A DNA stretch of 64,000 bases, from positions 155,565,584 to 155,629,583 of the forward strand of contig OY720634.1 in assembly GCA_963169105.1 (NCBI GenBank). The letters are read 5' to 3'. The position numbers were made by a program, and so were the translations under genes. Below the pieces are notes generated by a model that had not been told where the DNA came from, made no database searches, and saw nothing but the letters and a program-made list of their open reading frames with translations. Origin of the DNA: Ceriagrion tenellum. Lineage: Eukaryota > Arthropoda > Insecta > Odonata > Coenagrionidae. Below are positions 61,385 to 64,000 of the stretch, one piece after another; position 1 is the stretch's first letter, and every line of letters starts with the position of its first letter.

Positions 61385-61790
61385 CCTGACCTCTGAATAT
61401 ACAGATAAATGGCCACCGCTTCAGTTGCAACGATCCACCCTCACTCTCCGTGTCCCTCCCAGTCACCACCCACGTTTCTTCACACGATTTCACATTCAAT
61501 AATACTTTTAAGGTCGGTATTCTCACTTCTCTTGCCCCTTCCTTCTCTCCCCTCCAACTAAAAGACCTTGAGTCCTCATGTATTTACTTTTTTCTAGCCT
61601 TCTCTCCGCAGGGACATCTCCTCCTATTTTACTAACTACTCTCTTTTAAAGTATCTTTTATACCCACCCTCCCCTTTCTTTCCTCACTTCACCTCCCCTC
61701 TGTTCCTCCCCTCCTTCCTTTCCATCCGCCTCCGTCATTCCTTCCCCCTTAGTCGTCAACTCTCCACTGAAAAACACGAACGCTTCATCG
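61385..61790 (+). repeat. Diverged inverted repeat, right arm
   Basis: Partner of 60640-61050. Outside the shared block it continues as C/T-rich sequence, as does the reversed left arm. The frame at 61450-61635 is a product of this repeat and does not represent a known gene. Confidence 0.7.
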
Positions 61791-62229
61791 TTGAAATATT
61801 AGGAGCTTTTTCTGTTTTCTCTTCCGTGTTTTTATGTTATTTATCTGCCCCCCTGTGGCATTTTATATTCATCCGTCGTCACTCAAGTGATCCTCTGTCA
61901 AATTATATATATACTTTAGCGGGTACTTCTTTGTATGGAATTTTTTAATTGTTTTGTTACCTAGTCAGGTATGATCTGTACTTCTTCCTCTTTTCCTCTG
62001 TTTCCTTCTCTATCTCGCGGTCTCATCAATATAGTATTTTTTTCACAGCACCTTAATGACTCATACGCTGCTTTATGTTCACGTTAAGATATGTGTCTGT
62101 GAAGATTCTCTGTATTCGAAAATGTTTTTGCAGAGCTGCACTTTTTCATATAGTCGGGGGTGAATAGGTTGCCTTACGCTTGGTTCTTCTAGGTTGTCTA
62201 TGTTTAATCTTCTTCACCTCAATGTTAAT

Positions 62230-63000
62230 TCAGTTCATTTTGGTCAAACCTTATCATTGCTCTTCCTGGAAACATTATCTTATAACTTGACAGGTGGTGG
62301 TCACTACCGCATGATGCTCCTCGGTTAATTCTAAAATCTTTTACTCTAAACTTCGAGTTTGTAATGAGGTAGCCAAAAATTAATTTAAGATTTCATGAGG
62401 TTTAGGTCCATGTATATTTATGTGTATTCTCATTTTAAAAAATATTCAAATAAACCATAAGATATTATTAGTTTTTTTCATGCAATGATATCAGTGGAAT
62501 ATGGGGCAAGTACTCTAATCCTTAAGAGTATTTCCCCATATTTTCCACAACTTTACATTTAAACCTTATTCAGACTCAACTATTCATATCTCCCATTATA
62601 AAATGTCTTCTAGAGATACCAATTTTTATTATTTTATTACTTATGAATCCAATAACTCCCGGTTGTTTATTTACAAGCAAATCTTCATTTATTGTACATA
62701 GGTCCATTATGGTGACCATGTAGCCGTACATTCAGATACTTATATTTTGTCTTTCATTTATATCTTCCTGCGTTGTTACATATTTTCTGAGACTCTCTCG
62801 GAAAGTGATGGATATTATTTTTAGACCCCTTTATTTCCTTCGGGAACCCATAAGAAAAGTAACAATACTTTTATGATCCTTATCCTTCATTCTTAGTTTC
62901 AGTGACCATAGCAATATCTACTTTAATATTTCTTAGGTTATATAATCCTTCACTGGATGTTCGAGTAAGAATTTACACATTCCAAGAACCAAAAATCATC
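62230..63000 (-). pseudogene. Highly degraded LINE endonuclease domain
   Basis: A fourth LINE-type sequence on the minus strand, recognisable only by assembling pieces in different frames. From 62995 they are FGSWNV (first EN block), LYNLRNIKVDIAMVTETKNE (catalytic glutamate in ETK), FIMGDMNS near 62590 (GDFN block), THKYTW near 62420 (HKxTW block), and then FGYLITNSKFRVKDFRINRG followed by ASCGSDHHLSSYKI near 62290-62360 (SDH block). The order is that of the AP-endonuclease domain over about 250 codons. Stops and frame changes are frequent. RT sequence beyond 62230 was not recognised. Confidence 0.72.
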
Positions 63001-63499
63001 GTCTTTTCTATTAGCTTTAGTCGTTTCTGTTTTGTATCAGTATATAGACCGGTAAGGGCTTTCCCCTATCCACCACCTAGGGGCGCGCTCGCAAGTGGTT
63101 TCAGCCTCCCCCAAAAATGTATCCTTCTAGTTACATAATCGTTTTTACTTAATGTAATTAAGTGATCATTCTTAGGATTTGCTGACTCTCGATTACGAAG
63201 TATCAGAGCTCCCATAATGGAAAGATATAATTGCACAATTTATTTCTTTTTATGTTTTTGTAAATTTGACAGCCATCCGATATTCGAAAGGCGTAGTAAT
63301 CTAATTAAATTAGCGTGACTAGAGCTTATGACTGACTGCTCGCACATAATGATAGAATAAATTAGTGCATCTTTTAATATTTTAACCCAACATACTCTTA
63401 AAACATTTTGATTTGATTAAGAAATATATGTCTCCTAAACTACTGAGTCAGGAACGATTCCATCGACTGAAGCAAATATTTCAGCCATGACGTCGTCCA
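63001..63499. other. Non-coding stretch, nothing recognised
   Basis: AT-rich spacer between the LINE remnant and the terminal GC-rich island. Confidence 0.4.
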
Positions 63500-64000
63500 T
63501 TCCTTTGGAGGGAGGTTAAGAGGATGGGGAACACATTTACGAACAAATGAATGAATAAGAGGAAGCGACACGTCGAGACTGGGAGAAAAAACATCGGTGG
63601 ATGCGGAAGAAGGAGAAGCGGCTGTCAAGCAGATCGGTGACGCTTTAATTTTCCTGCGCGGCGAGGCCTCCCTTCCCGTCGCGGAGATTAAGTCGCCGGG
63701 GAAGTGTCCGCGACGTAGCATTTTTATCGCGGGCATCGCTAAGGAAGAGAAACTCGGTTCAAGTGGGTGGGAGTGGAGAAGGAGAGGGTGGTGGCTATTT
63801 GGACCACCTCCCTTCACTCGCCGTGTTTTTGACCGACCTTTCGTCGTACTGGCCTGGCAGCGCGACAAGATGGCGACACGAGGACCGGTCGAAAGATGAG
63901 GGGAAGGGGTAGGGAGAGAGAGAGAGAAAGAGGAAGATTTATCCTTCTATTGTCAAAAGAGGCGAAGGAGGAGCTGTGTGTGAGAAAGAGAGGAGAGAGA
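63500..64000. promoter_or_regulatory. GC/CpG-rich island running into GA repeat
   Basis: CpG-rich sequence with long frames on both strands (63597-63899 plus, 63440-63868 minus). On the plus strand an ATG lies in AAGATGGCGAC (63868-63878), the kind of context seen at promoters with YY1-type start motifs. The window ends in an interrupted (GA)n tract (63911-64000). May be the 5' end of a host gene that continues beyond the window; nothing identifies it. Confidence 0.45.

Noticed and set aside
1..64000. CRISPR arrays, operons, phage or prokaryotic defence systems
   Set aside because: No spaced short direct repeats, no ribosome-binding sites or tightly packed genes; the content is eukaryotic repeats.
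1..64000. LTR retrotransposon or endogenous virus
   Set aside because: No paired long terminal repeats, gag, protease, integrase or envelope-like sequence was recognised; the tandem duplication at 28.2 kb has no internal region between its units.

Overview
This is eukaryotic, AT-rich, intron/intergenic-type DNA with no recognisable host protein-coding gene, no canonical rRNA or tRNA gene, and no bacterial gene order. The mix of decayed mobile elements points to an arthropod, probably an insect: CR1-like and RTE/CFDP2-like non-LTR retrotransposons, a mariner transposon, a Penelope-like element and several Pol III-type SINEs. The species call is inference. Nearly all recognisable coding sequence is transposon-derived and broken by frameshifts or stops.

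Layout. 1-5.3 kb: a 5'-truncated SINE (family A) and an internally deleted mariner with both terminal inverted repeats (TIRs) and TA target-site duplications (TSDs). 5.3-8.2 kb: an antisense LINE (family 1). 9.85-12.3 kb: a CR1-like LINE and a second CR1 3' end. 13.7 and 19.0 kb: two copies of an unclassified 283-bp repeat. 15.4-16.5 kb: a second SINE-A with a 12-bp TSD beside a GC-rich, CpG-rich island. 20.6-24.5 kb: a possible LINE tail, SINE-B, a SINE-A fragment and an antisense CR1. 28.2-31 kb: a 289-bp tandem duplication, a 5S-rRNA-derived sequence and a foldback. 33.3-38 kb: a pile-up of at least two convergent LINEs, one interrupted by a nested insertion. 40 kb: a second foldback. 41.1-41.7 kb: a GC island that may hold a 5' exon. 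42.2-43.8 kb: a second LINE family-1 copy with the longest intact reverse-transcriptase (RT) frame. 44.2-44.95 kb: a Penelope-like GIY-YIG remnant followed by a hammerhead-like motif. 47.8-51 kb: two GC islands, one with a G-quadruplex run. 53.8 kb: a solitary hammerhead-like motif. 55.7-56.5 kb: a GC island and a near-perfect foldback hairpin. 58-60.5 kb: a GC-rich patch and an antisense SINE-B. 60.6-63.0 kb: a diverged inverted repeat and a very degraded LINE endonuclease. 63.5-64 kb: another GC island running into GA repeats.

How the parts relate. The LINEs would have supplied the machinery that moved the SINEs; SINE-A copies have TSDs of the kind target-primed reverse transcription leaves. 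The most unusual pattern is a recurrent motif of the form CTGARGA - stem - GAAAC. It occurs alone downstream of the Penelope-like endonuclease and at 53.8 kb. Versions of it, complete or partial, also lie in three foldbacks whose two arms both point outward from the centre. That suggests a shared origin in Penelope-type terminal sequences. The motif departs from the strict hammerhead consensus, so ribozyme activity is a hypothesis.
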